39,947 bases of DNA from CAYUNA01 sp047629355 (lineage in GTDB: Bacteria; Bacteroidota; Bacteroidia; Chitinophagales; Saprospiraceae), in assembly GCA_047629355.1 (NCBI GenBank), contig JBLHWU010000020.1, forward strand, positions 1 through 39,947, given 5' to 3'. The position numbers were made by a program, and so were the translations under genes. The notes beneath the pieces were generated by a model, which saw only the letters and a program-made list of their open reading frames with translations, did no database searches and was not told the origin of the DNA. Positions 1-9,700 of the stretch are shown one piece after another (positions within the stretch are counted from its first letter, which is position 1; each line of letters begins with the position of its first letter).

Positions 1-74
1 TGCAGTTCCAGCACATTTAATTTAAATTCTGCATCGTATCTACGACGTTTCTGAGTTGTTTTTTTTCCTTTCAT
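1..74 (-). CDS. Transposase, N-terminal fragment cut by window edge
   Basis: Reading the minus strand from an ATG at 74 gives MKGKKTTQKRRRYDAEFKLN followed by VLEL, running off the window at position 1. A basic start followed by R-Y-D-A-E-F-K is typical of the helix-turn-helix N-terminus of IS3-type OrfA transposases. Only 24 codons are visible, so the exact IS family cannot be fixed. Just outside the gene, aggacac (76-82) and gtgtcct (100-106) form a small inverted repeat that may belong to the end of the element. Family assignment is inference from the short N-terminal motif. Confidence 0.6.
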   Translation of the reverse strand, partial: MKGKKTTQKRRRYDAEFKLNVLEL

Positions 75-137
75 AAGGACACAAAGTTAAGATAGTTTCG
101 TGTCCTGATTTATTAACACATCTCAAACAAGCACACC

Positions 138-208
138 CGCATTGCCCCAGGCAATGCGCACTGTATTTTTTGAAGCTCGAAAATCTTACGATTCTCTCGC
201 TTCTTAAA
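138..208 (+). repeat. Dispersed repeat copy 1 (hairpin plus conserved tail)
   Basis: A 9-bp hairpin (cgcattgcc 138-146 / ggcaatgcg 150-158) is followed by a conserved tail at 156-208. The tail recurs at 14249-14301 with about three differences over 53 bp, in the same orientation and again just after a short hairpin. A more diverged relative lies near 6600-6680. No ORF explains it. It looks like a small intergenic repeat family. Confidence 0.7.
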
Positions 209-232
209 CTTTAAACAAACTTATTTTACAGC

Positions 233-404
233 GTATTAGGCAATAACAACTAAGAAATTAAACATTTTAGGCTAGCCCTTTTCCATCCTAAGAAATCCTA
301 AAAAATGGACCATAATACCAACTATGCTTAATTTTTTAAAATCTCTTAGAATAAAAAATGGCTAGCCTAAAACATCCAATTTATTAATTGTAATTGCCTT
401 ATAC
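233..404. repeat. 172-bp fold-back (MITE-like) element
   Basis: Positions 233-277 and 360-404 are imperfect inverted repeats of about 45 bp, sharing an exact core ttttaggctagcc / ggctagcctaaaa. Complementarity continues inward (about 278-310 against 327-359), so nearly the whole 172 bp can fold into one hairpin with a small loop near 315. No coding potential is visible. Together with the dispersed repeat it fills the 460 bp between the transposase fragment and the gene at 536. A MITE or other fold-back element is the simplest reading; no clear target duplication was found. Confidence 0.65.
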
Positions 405-535
405 TAAATAATTTTCAATACCTTTACAAATCAACACAGTATACTCCATTTTATAAAAATCCCCAATTAAGCATTTCACTTTTCCGAAAGAAACTCCATA
501 ATCTATCCGCTAATTTTTTAACTGAAAAGATAAAC

Positions 536-2884
536 ATGTACAAAAACTACTTTTCGGCTATGCTCATAGCCTTTATGCTTATTTTCACATCCACCAGTTT
601 AGCACAATTGCCCGCTAATTGTAATGGTTCTTCCGCTCCACGTTTAATCATTGCGGGAGATAGTTGGGCACAGTATATGGTGGATGATAATACGCATAAC
701 AAGGTCTTAGATATGTTTGGTCATGCAGATAAAACGTCGCTTGGTAACACTTCAACTTACGCGGTGTCGGGTAGTGAAGCAAGAGAATGGGCAGACCCAA
801 ATTTTCCTTATTTACAGAATTTGCAAACAGCAATCACGAACAACCCTAGCCTTGAATGGGTAATGTTGAGTATTGGTGGCAATGACATTTTAGCAGCTAA
901 ATCTGGTGGTGGCTGGTATAAAGATATGGATTTGGATGTAGCAGGGTCAGAAGCAGCCTTGTTTAATACGATTCAGACCGATACAGAGACCATTATGGCT
1001 GGAATTTGGGCAATCAATCCAAGTGTGAAAATCATGATTAGCGGCTATGATTTTCCAAATTTCAACGTTGCCTTTGGTACTTGCTGGATATATGCTTGTC
1101 CAAAACGAGAAGATTTGAGTCGCGACCCCGATAATGACCTCATTACAGATGTCGAAATTAGTACCATGATGGAAACCGTTGAAGGCATTCGTAAAGAAAT
1201 GGCTGATGCGGATGACAATACCAATAATCGAATTTTTTATGATAATGGAATGGGCTTAATGCACCATTATTACGGATATGACGATGGAGGAGGATATCCA
1301 GATATTGAACCCGGCGCTACGAATGAACCGCAAGCCGTCAGCCCTTATGCTTCTGGAGGCAGCCCTACTACACCAACAGATAGAGGTAATTTCCGCTTGA
1401 GTCCAGACCCCATACATTTAAGTTCAGCAGGCTATGAGTATAAAATTAAAAATCAAATGGGCAACCTGATTTTTGAAACTATACGAAAAAATACGAATGA
1501 TGATTTTGCCACGTTTTTTTCTGACGGTGCAGTAGATGGATATGTCGATATCGAAACCAATGCCATCAATGGAAGTGGTCTAAGAATGGGAGATGAAGGT
1601 ATTTCTTGTTGTTCGGGTGGGTCAGATAATAATTATAGAAGCATTTTGTCTTTTAACACGAGTTCGCTACCCAATAATGCTCAGGTGACCGGAGCGAGTA
1701 TTTATATGATTAGAAGTAGTGCGGATGATAATCCTTTTGAACGGAATGATAAAACACCTGTTTTAGATATTAAAAATGGGAATTTTGGCACAAGTACTGC
1801 ATTGGAAGTTGCTGATGGAGCAGCCGCAGCGAGTGCGACCGATATTGGCTGCTTTCATGGTACGGGTGAAGAAAACAAATTTGCGATACGGATAGACGTG
1901 GACGCTGCGGGACTTACCCATATTAATACCAGTGGCGTGACCCAATTTCGAGCCTATATTCAAGAGGAGGATTGGTCCAATGAGTACATTAGTTTTTATG
2001 ATGGTGGTGGTGCAGCTACTGCTCTGCCATTGGATGTTCAAATAGCTCAATATAAACCAAAATATGCTTTCAGAACGGTAAAAAAAGTACTCAATGCAGA
2101 TAGTACTTATACGGAAATTGAAATCGAACGAGGACCAGAAGTAACCCCAAGAGAAGGCTATGTCTTGGAAGAGCAATTGGTTGAAATTCGGGAAGAAGAC
2201 AATGGCGATGTGATGGAATTCTTTGTAATAGCAGCCCCTATAGAGCATGAAGGTTTACCTAAAATGATGGCAGAAAACGGTGCACCAGCACTGGGACGCG
2301 CACCATTTTTGGATGTTTCTTTCATTATCGTTTTACCGGTTGAATTGGTTGACTTTTATGTTGAAAAACGTGCAGAAATGGCTTTTTTAACTTGGGAAAC
2401 GGCGATGGAATTAAACAGTTCTGGCTTTTTCGTCGAACAGTCGACCAATCAAAAAAATTGGCAAGAAATCGGTTTCATCGCAGCTGAAGGGGATAGTGAA
2501 ATAGTCAATTATTATGATTTTATTCATAAAAATCCTATTTTGGGCGACAATTATTATCGTTTGAAAATGACGGACAATGATGGCACTTCGGAGTATTCTG
2601 AAATTCGTCATTTGAACTTTAGAAATAACGCAGCTGTTGTCAATATTTTCCCAAATCCATTCAAAGAAACGTTGTCGTTTGAAGCTGATTTTGCGAAAGC
2701 TGGTTATGCTGAAATTCAACTGGTAGATGTAGTTGGAAGAATCGTTTATACACAACAACTTGACGTTGACAATGGCTTGCAAACTTATACTTTGAATGCC
2801 TTGCCTGCATTGGTGAAGGGTAATTATTTGTTGCAGATTGTTGGGGGTAGTCAGGTTTTTGTTGGGAAGGTGGCGAAGCAGTAG
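536..2884 (+). CDS. Secreted SGNH/GDSL-hydrolase-like protein with T9SS sorting domain
   Basis: This 782-residue protein starts with a signal peptide (about residues 1-23, ending S-L-A-Q). The N-terminal domain has SGNH-hydrolase marks: a GDS block with candidate nucleophile Ser43, I-G-G-N-D near 113-117, and D-P-I-H with Asp291 and His294 as the likely catalytic pair. Residues about 318-510 resemble the beta-sandwich (DNRLRE-like) modules found in secreted Bacteroidota proteins. The end, from F-P-N-P near residue 706, is a type A T9SS sorting domain with the usual V-G-R and G-x-Y-L-L-Q-I pattern. It is therefore probably exported across the outer membrane and cleaved or anchored at the surface. 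The substrate (acyl or acetyl ester of a glycan or lipid) cannot be told from sequence. It is followed by a broken gene on the same strand. Confidence 0.85.
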   Translation: MYKNYFSAMLIAFMLIFTSTSLAQLPANCNGSSAPRLIIAGDSWAQYMVDDNTHNKVLDMFGHADKTSLGNTSTYAVSGSEAREWADPNFPYLQNLQTAITNNPSLEWVMLSIGGNDILAAKSGGGWYKDMDLDVAGSEAALFNTIQTDTETIMAGIWAINPSVKIMISGYDFPNFNVAFGTCWIYACPKREDLSRDPDNDLITDVEISTMMETVEGIRKEMADADDNTNNRIFYDNGMGLMHHYYGYDDGGGYPDIEPGATNEPQAVSPYASGGSPTTPTDRGNFRLSPDPIHLSSAGYEYKIKNQMGNLIFETIRKNTNDDFATFFSDGAVDGYVDIETNAINGSGLRMGDEGISCCSGGSDNNYRSILSFNTSSLPNNAQVTGASIYMIRSSADDNPFERNDKTPVLDIKNGNFGTSTALEVADGAAAASATDIGCFHGTGEENKFAIRIDVDAAGLTHINTSGVTQFRAYIQEEDWSNEYISFYDGGGAATALPLDVQIAQYKPKYAFRTVKKVLNADSTYTEIEIERGPEVTPREGYVLEEQLVEIREEDNGDVMEFFVIAAPIEHEGLPKMMAENGAPALGRAPFLDVSFIIVLPVELVDFYVEKRAEMAFLTWETAMELNSSGFFVEQSTNQKNWQEIGFIAAEGDSEIVNYYDFIHKNPILGDNYYRLKMTDNDGTSEYSEIRHLNFRNNAAVVNIFPNPFKETLSFEADFAKAGYAEIQLVDVVGRIVYTQQLDVDNGLQTYTLNALPALVKGNYLLQIVGGSQVFVGKVAKQ

Positions 2885-2949
2885 GTGGGATATTTTCAAG
2901 TATAAGAGGTTCATAGAATCATAATTTCGCCTCCTTAAAAAAGCAAAAA

Positions 2950-3618
2950 TTGAAGCTACTAATATTCATATTTGGAATATTAATCTTTGGATGTAACTCA
3001 CCTGAAAATGAGTTAGCAAATAACAAATCCAAAGACGTAGTTCAACAACAAATAGAAAATAAATTAACAGAAACGGAGCTTCGAAATGGCGATTTGATTT
3101 TTCATACTTCAAGATCAAATTAAAGTAAAGCAATTCAAATAGCGACAAAATAAAAATATTCACATATGGGAATAATTTACCGAGAAGGAAACGATTTTTT
3201 TGTTTATGAGGCAGTCCAGCCTGTCAAAATCACGAAATTGAATACTTGGATAAATCGAGGAGAAAATAGCAATTATGTTGTCAAAAGATTAAAGAATAGT
3301 GATGAGGTTTTAAATCTTAAAGGAGTAGAAAAAATGAAATCAATTGGTAAAAAATATTTAGGCAAAGATTATGACTTACGATTTGAATGGTCAGATAATA
3401 AAATCTATTGTTCAGAATTAGTTTGGAAAATTTATAAAGAAGCCTTCAATATTGAAATTGGAAAACTGGAAAGAATTAGAGATTTTGACTTATCAGATAA
3501 AACAGTTCAAAACAAAATAAAGGAGAGATATGGAAATAGAATACCGACAGATGAATTGATAATTACTCCAGATAGAATGTTCAATGCGAAAAATCTGATC
3601 ACGATAAAGGAAAAATAA
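2950..3618 (+). pseudogene. YiiX-family (NlpC/P60-like, permuted papain fold) lipoprotein, broken by two in-frame stops
   Basis: One reading frame from a TTG at 2950 to the TAA at 3616-3618 encodes a YiiX/YebB-type amidase of normal length (222 codons), but it carries TAA stops at codons 58 (3121-3123) and 69 (3154-3156). Upstream of the stops are a lipoprotein signal peptide (I-F-G-C lipobox) and the conserved R-N-G-D-L-I-F motif. Between them lies S-K-A-I-Q-I-A-T, and after them Y-S-H-M-G-I (catalytic His) and I-Y-C-S-E-L-V-W (catalytic Cys). In the family the stop positions normally hold Gln and Ser, each one base change from TAA. The start also appears altered, since TTG stands where ATG is expected. 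The ATG at 3166 lies inside the conserved core and is not a real start. The rest of the protein is well preserved, so the damage looks recent, or a sequencing problem. Confidence 0.8.
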
Positions 3619-3672
3619 GGCACAACCAAGCATCTATTTTCATCATTCCCCACACACTAAAAACAAAAAATA

Positions 3673-4026
3673 ATGAAAGAAATTCTCCTAATCCTAATGG
3701 CAATTTTCTACATTGCCACAGGCTATATGCACTTCAAAAAACCTTGGTTCTTTTATAAAATCACACCAGAACCCTTAAAAAAATGGCAAAAACCGATTAA
3801 CATCATCGTTGGTGTTGCGGAGATTTTAGGAGGAATTGGTTTACTGATTCCTATGACACAATCAGCAGCGGCTTGGGGCATTATCCTTTTATTACTTGCC
3901 GTTTTTCCCGCCAATATTTATATGTTGACGAATAAGAAAGCAAGCATGGGGATGCAATCTTGGAAGTTGTGGTTGCGATTGCCGATTCAGTTTCTGTTAA
4001 TCGCTTGGGCGTATTGGTATGTTTGA
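3673..4026 (+). CDS. DoxX-like four-helix membrane protein
   Basis: This 117-residue protein has about four hydrophobic helices and the signature of DoxX-like small membrane proteins: a start helix ending in G-Y-M-H-F, then K-P-W-F-F-Y-K-I-T-P, then a helix with G-V-A-E-I-L-G-G-I-G-L-L-I-P. The length is usual for the family. DoxX-like proteins have been linked to quinone-dependent or redox functions, but the role of this short branch is not established. The gene stands alone, 54 bp after the YiiX pseudogene and convergent with the HMG-CoA lyase gene, whose stop lies 10 bp away. Confidence 0.75.
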   Translation: MKEILLILMAIFYIATGYMHFKKPWFFYKITPEPLKKWQKPINIIVGVAEILGGIGLLIPMTQSAAAWGIILLLLAVFPANIYMLTNKKASMGMQSWKLWLRLPIQFLLIAWAYWYV

Positions 4027-4036
4027 CGGGTTACGA

Positions 4037-4897
4037 TTAGTGGGCTAATGGAAATACATCATTTGCTAGACCCATACATTTAGCAAATTGCGCTAAATCA
4101 ACGCCTGTTTCGATTTTTTCTTTGGCAAAATAATAGACCATATTTTCGGTGGCCATATTTCCAGTCAAATCATCTTTTGCCATTGGGCAGCCACCAAATC
4201 CTTTAATCGCACCATCATAACGACGGCAACCACTTTCGTAAGCAGCGGCAATTTTCTCTTGCCAATTGTGCGGCTGTGTGTGCAAATGTGCGCCAATTTC
4301 AATGCCTTTTGCTTCGTAATGCGGTATTAGGTTTGAAAATAAATACGAAATGCTGTCTGGATTCGATACCCCAATCGTATCGGACAATTGCAAAATCTTA
4401 ATGCCCATATCGACTAAAACATCCGCCCATTTTTGGACAATTTCCACATTCCAAGGGTCGCCATAAGGATTGCCAAAGCCCATTGAAATATAGACCAACA
4501 TGGTTTTATTGTGCTTCAAACAAAGATTCTGAATTTGTTCTACCCGTTCAAGTGATTCCTCGATAGTAGCGTGGGTATTTCTTAATTGAAAGGTTTCAGA
4601 AATGGAAAATGGGTAGCCTAAAACACCGATTTCTTCAAATTGCACCGCATCGTCTGCCCCCCGTTTATTCGCAACAATCGCCAACAAATCAGTATCTGTA
4701 TTACTCAAATCCAATTGATTCAAGACTGCCGCGGTATCGCGCATTTGAGGAATGGCCTTCGGCGACACGAAGCTACCAAAGTCAAGTGTATCGAAGCCAC
4801 ATTGCAACAATTCATTGATGTACGCCGCTTTCGTTTTGGTCGGAATAAATTCTTTCAGTCCCTGCATCGCATCGCGCGGGCATTCGATAATTTTCAT
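4037..4897 (-). CDS. Hydroxymethylglutaryl-CoA lyase family protein
   Basis: The 286-residue product has the TIM-barrel layout of the HMG-CoA lyase/DRE family. The start E-C-P-R-D-A-M-Q-G corresponds to the family's E-x-x-P-R-D-G-x-Q metal and substrate site. H-L-H-T (about residues 199-202) supplies the paired metal-binding histidines, and G-F-G-G-C-P-M-A (about 232-239) is the HMG-CoA lyase signature with its catalytic Cys, followed by A-K-D-D-L-T-G-N-M-A-T-E. The enzyme cleaves HMG-CoA to acetoacetate and acetyl-CoA in leucine degradation. No other leucine-degradation gene is nearby. The Q-P-H-N after the histidines differs from the more usual D-T-x-G, so a related acyl-CoA lyase is possible. 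Confidence 0.85.
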   Translation of the reverse strand: MKIIECPRDAMQGLKEFIPTKTKAAYINELLQCGFDTLDFGSFVSPKAIPQMRDTAAVLNQLDLSNTDTDLLAIVANKRGADDAVQFEEIGVLGYPFSISETFQLRNTHATIEESLERVEQIQNLCLKHNKTMLVYISMGFGNPYGDPWNVEIVQKWADVLVDMGIKILQLSDTIGVSNPDSISYLFSNLIPHYEAKGIEIGAHLHTQPHNWQEKIAAAYESGCRRYDGAIKGFGGCPMAKDDLTGNMATENMVYYFAKEKIETGVDLAQFAKCMGLANDVFPLAH

Positions 4898-5034
4898 AGA
4901 TTGTTTTGATTTGAGCCAGAATTCTCAAATGTAAACAGGTTTTTAATAAGATTGTTAAATTTGGGAAAGAAAATTTTGAATGTCTTTTAAAACCATTCAT
5001 TATCACTACCCCACCCTTGTACCCCACGCCGTAA

Positions 5035-6468
5035 TCACCTTTTCGGATGTGCCATATCCGCCGCCTCCACTTTCGCCACTCGAAATTCCACCCGTCGATT
5101 CATGAAATTTTCACCCGTGATTGAAGGCACTAATTCTTCATCATCTTCATAATATTGCAAAATCAATTGCTCGCGTGGAATACCGTGCGCGCCAACCAAA
5201 AATTCTACCACCGCCTTAGCACGATTGTAAGAAAGCACCGAATTGTAAAAATCAGAAGCTGTCTTGTCGGTATAACCTAAAACCACAAATTTAAATCCCG
5301 GATTAGCAGCAATAACCTTCGCGACATTCGCGACATTGCCATAATCTGCATATCGCATTTGATAATTGTCAATGTCAAAATGCACAATCGGTAAAATCCA
5401 ATTAATGAGTTCGATTTTTGAATCAAAATCTTTATCAGGTGCCTCCGTTTGTGCTTTGAGTTCTTCTTTCAGCATTTTTTCCACATCTTCTTCCGTTGTG
5501 AATTTTAGTTTAGGGTCATTATTTCGACCAAATTCATCGACCGAATAACCTGGAATAGAATACGGTTCTTTATCTTGATAATCTGCAAAACCATCGCCGT
5601 CGCTATCCAAAGTTCGACCCTTGGTATCCACCGGCGCATTTAATGGCGTGCCTAATTCTTCATCAACCATGTCCAAAACACCATCTTTATCATTGTCAGT
5701 TGGGTCAAATTGTGGTCGGTCTTTCAAGGTCTGAATATCTCGCATTACCGCATTCATCGCATTAATCCAATAAAGTGGTTCAAGAATATCATTGCCGTGT
5801 CCAATGTTAAAATTCAAGCGAACATTCGTATAATTTATCATATCCCGCACCTCTCGATCAACACCATCAATCAAATCTGATTTACTGCCAATCGGAACAA
5901 TAAAGTTCGTTTCAATCCCAATATTCAAACCATCCGATACTCGATAAGCAATACCAATCCCCGATTCGATTTGCTTCATTATTGACCAATCTTGTTCCAC
6001 AACCAACGAATACGTACGCGGCAACGCATCTACTCGAAACCGAGTAAAACCCAGACCTCCAAACAAATAAGGATTAAATTTTCGAATCTTCCCCCCATCC
6101 CATTTCAGATTATTAATCGACACTAATAGCTGTGCTGCACCAGATTGAAAATCAGTAATATATGCGCCATTATTCTCATCGTCGCCTTTAGATTGTCCAA
6201 CTCTACCATCTAACCGAATCGAAAAAACGTAATCAATCGCATGACGAAGATGTACCCCCGCGGCCCAAGTAGGTTGCACTTTTACATCGCCATAAGTCAC
6301 CAATGTACCAGCGTGTAAACCCAATTCGAATTGATGCTTTGGCGGAGGTGTATTATAAATCATTTTCAAAATTTCAGCAGAAGAATTATTGTCAAAATCA
6401 AAGATAGCCCTTTTTTGAGCAAATGAATTAATCGGAAAGAGAAGTAAAATGATGAATGTCCATTTCAT
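5035..6468 (-). CDS. OmpA-family outer-membrane protein with calcium-binding thrombospondin-3-like repeats
   Basis: This 477-residue protein begins with a signal peptide (ends N-S-F-A-Q). Residues about 45-230 look like an outer-membrane beta-barrel. They are followed by Asp-rich D-x-D-x-D-G-x-x-D stretches (about 257-300; N-D-K-D-G-V-L-D and D-S-D-G-D-G-F-A-D) typical of thrombospondin type 3 repeats. The last about 115 residues form an OmpA C-terminal domain, with V-H-F-D-I-D, G-Y-T-D-K, an L-S-Y-N-R-A-K-A-V helix and the closing N-R-R-V-E-F motif. Such proteins tie the outer membrane to peptidoglycan. The gene is single and divergent from the VCBS lipoprotein gene; their 324-bp shared upstream region holds a hairpin. 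Confidence 0.9.
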   Translation of the reverse strand: MKWTFIILLLFPINSFAQKRAIFDFDNNSSAEILKMIYNTPPPKHQFELGLHAGTLVTYGDVKVQPTWAAGVHLRHAIDYVFSIRLDGRVGQSKGDDENNGAYITDFQSGAAQLLVSINNLKWDGGKIRKFNPYLFGGLGFTRFRVDALPRTYSLVVEQDWSIMKQIESGIGIAYRVSDGLNIGIETNFIVPIGSKSDLIDGVDREVRDMINYTNVRLNFNIGHGNDILEPLYWINAMNAVMRDIQTLKDRPQFDPTDNDKDGVLDMVDEELGTPLNAPVDTKGRTLDSDGDGFADYQDKEPYSIPGYSVDEFGRNNDPKLKFTTEEDVEKMLKEELKAQTEAPDKDFDSKIELINWILPIVHFDIDNYQMRYADYGNVANVAKVIAANPGFKFVVLGYTDKTASDFYNSVLSYNRAKAVVEFLVGAHGIPREQLILQYYEDDEELVPSITGENFMNRRVEFRVAKVEAADMAHPKR

Positions 6469-6594
6469 AAAAATATGTTTCAGTATTTTGTACTTTTAAG
6501 TTTTTAGGCTTTAAGTAATAGAAGTTTAGTTGAATTTAAAAAAAGAGGGATTTGAGTATGACAAATAATTTTGTACAAAACTATTTATCATGCT

Positions 6595-6641
6595 CAATAA
6601 CTCCACGCGCACTAGCTCAGACAATGCGTGCGGAGTTATTG
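6595..6641. repeat. Hairpin in the divergent intergenic region; diverged copy 2 of the dispersed repeat
   Basis: Arms of 17 bp (6595-6611 and 6625-6641) pair with two mismatches around a 13-base loop. The sequence continues to about 6680 with a tail that aligns to the repeats at 156-208 and 14249-14301 (…ttgaagc..gaaaat…), although more diverged. It is the only notable structure in 6469-6792, the 324-bp gap between the OmpA and VCBS genes. The rest is AT-rich DNA where promoters for both genes must lie, but none could be placed with confidence. Confidence 0.55.
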
Positions 6642-6792
6642 AAGCAAGAAAATTTGTAATTTCCTCACTCTAATAAAATTAAAAAAACTTTTGCTGCGAC
6701 GTGTTAAATAACAATGGGCTTCAATTAATTTTTTAAATTAATTTCTAAATATCTTTATAAAATATAGTACACTGCCCTTTCAATTATTTTCT

Positions 6793-9700
6793 ATGAAAAA
6801 GGTAATTTTAACAGTAGGATTTGCGTTAACTTTTTTGGCTTGTAAACACAAAGATAATCCAAAAATTTTTAATGTCCAACCCTTATCTCAAACAGGCGTC
6901 AATTTCACCAACCAACTCCCCGAAACGGAGGACTGGAACATCATCGAATATCTTTACTTTTACAACGGTGGCGGCGTAGCAATTGGCGATATCAACAATG
7001 ATGGACTTCCTGACTTGGCATTTACAGCCAATCAGCAACCCAATAAAATATACCTTAATAAAAACAATTTTGAATTTCAAGATATTACCGAAAAATCCAA
7101 TTTTATTGGAAATTCGGGTAAAAATGCTTGGAAAACAGGGATTTCAATGGTCGATGTCAATGCCGATGGTTGGCTGGATATTTACGTTTGCCAAGTTGGA
7201 AAGTACAAACAAATAGAGGGTCGAAATGAGTTGTACATTAATCAACAAGACGATACTTTTCAAGAAATGGCGGCAGATTTTGGCTTAGATTTTCAAGGAT
7301 TTTCGCAGCAAGCGGCTTGGTTAGATTATGACCAAGATGGAGATATTGATATGTATTTGTTGAACCATTCCGTACATTCGGCAGAATCCTTTACGATGGC
7401 AGAAAAACGACAAAAGCGCGACCCAATGGCGGGCGATGTCCTATTTAGAAATGACGATGGAAAATTTGTGGATGTCAGCGAATCCGCAGGAATTTATGGT
7501 GGTGCAATGGGTTTTGGCTTGGGCGTTTCAGTCGGTGATTTGGATAACAATGGTTATCCAGATATTTATGTTTCCAATGATTTTCATGAGAATGATTACC
7601 TCTATTTGAACAATGGCGACGGCACTTTTACCGAAAGTATCAAAGAAACAATGGGCCATTCCAGTACTTTTTCGATGGGCTGCGACATCGCTGACGTCAA
7701 CAACGACGGTCTATTGGATGTACTCACGGTTGATATGCGTCCTGCTACTGAAGCAGTATTGAAAAAATCGGCAGGCATTGATGCGCACAATTTATATTTT
7801 TCAAAATTGGACTTTGGCTATCTTCCTCAATATCCGCGAAATATGCTGCACTTAAATCGAGGCGTGGTGGATTCGTTACCGTTTTTCTCGGAAGTTGCGC
7901 CGATGATGGATTTGAATTTAGATGATGAAACTGCAGATTTGACTTCCACCGATTGGAGTTGGTCACCGCTAATTGCCGATTTTGACAATGATGGTTTTGA
8001 CGATATTTTTATTACCAATGGCATTTGGAAACGCCCGAATGACTTAGATTATTTAAAATTTGCGGATGAACAGCAGCAGCGACGGTCAGCTTCTAATTTG
8101 CAGATTATTGAGCAAATGCCGTCGGGGAAAGTTGGGAATTTTGCTTTTAAAAATATGGGGACGGCAATGCCTGAAAAACATTATAAATCGCTCAATTTGT
8201 CTGATGTGTCGGAAGAATGGGGCTTAAATAAAAAGGGTTGTTCCAATGGTGCCGCGTATGCGGATTTAGATAATGATGGAGATTTAGATTTGGTGGTTAA
8301 TAACCTGAATGAGGAGGCGACGATTTACGAAAACGCAGGAACGCCTTTTGGCAATTTTTTGAAAGTTCGCATTAAAGGAAGCGAGAAAAACCTATTTGCA
8401 ATTGGAGCAAGAATTTCTATTTTTGATAATGGTTATTTGGTAAAAAACAAAGAATTATATCCCGTAAAAGGGTGGCAATCTTCGATGGATTACGTTGTTC
8501 ATTTTGGTATGTTCTTTTTTAAAAATGTCACTGTTTTAGTGGAATTAGAAGGAAAAGAATTGCTTTTAGAAAATGTGAGATTAGATACAACCATCACTGC
8601 TGATTTCAAAGATTTTACTTTGCAAAAAAAACAAGAAATAGCGAAAAAAAACAAGCCGATTTTTAAAAATATCCCCCCAAAATCCGGCTTAGATTTCACC
8701 CACAAAGAGAACAAATTCATCGACTTCAACATCGAACCGCTATTACCCAAACAAATGTCAATGGAAGGTCCTGCCTTAGCAACTGGCGACGTCAATAATG
8801 ATGGGTTGGACGACGTTTTTATTGGCGGTGCAAAGGCGCAAGCAAGTGTTTTATTTTTGCAAAAAAAAGGCAATCAATTTAAAAAATCAAACGCTTTTTT
8901 ATTGGAAAATGATAAAATGTACGAAGCGGTAGACGCTACTTTTTTTGATGCGGATAACGATGGCGATTTGGATTTATACGTGGTTTCGGGCGGTGGTGAA
9001 AGTCGAGAAGGATCAAAATTATTGGAAGATTTATTATACTTTAATGATGGAAAAGGTCAATTTTTAAAACAAGAAAATGCGTTACCAAAAGTTGCTTTAA
9101 ATGGAAGTTGCGTCGTGGCTGCTGATTTCAATGAAGATGGAAATTTAGATTTATTCGTTGGAAGTCATTCAATTCCAGTAAGTTATGGATTGTCGCCAGA
9201 GAGTGTGGTTTTGTTGAATGATGGAAAAGGGAGTTTCACAAAAGATGAAACCTTTGCTAAAGAATTTGGGAAATTAGGGATGGTAACGGATGCTGTTTTT
9301 TTAATGGAAGAAAAACAATTAGTCGTTGTGGGAGAATGGATGTCACCTATTTTTTTGCAAGTTAAAAAAGGTAATTTTAAAAAAGTATCGCCAAAAATCA
9401 GTTTGAAAGGAAGTCCTGAAGCATGTCCCATTTCTGGATTTTGGAATTGTATTGAAGCCGTCTATAATAAAACAAGTGGAAAGAACGATTTGCTGCTTGG
9501 TAACATGGGAACAAATTCAGTTTTTGCCAACACTACTCCACTCGAATTATACGTTAAAGATTTCGACAATAATTATCAAACCGAACCCATTATTACCTAC
9601 CATCGAAACGGCAAAAAAGAGATATTTACAACCCGTGATAATTTGACAAATCAGCTGTCCTTTTTTAGGAAACAATTTTTGACTTATCAGGCATTTGCAG

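Noticed and set aside
3166..3618. An intact 150-residue protein starting at ATG 3166
   Set aside because: That Met lies within the conserved Y-S-H-M-G-I catalytic segment; the real gene begins upstream and is broken.
4609..5027. ORFs antisense to or overlapping the start of the HMG-CoA lyase gene
   Set aside because: They lie in other frames of a well-supported gene and show no domain, signal or promoter.
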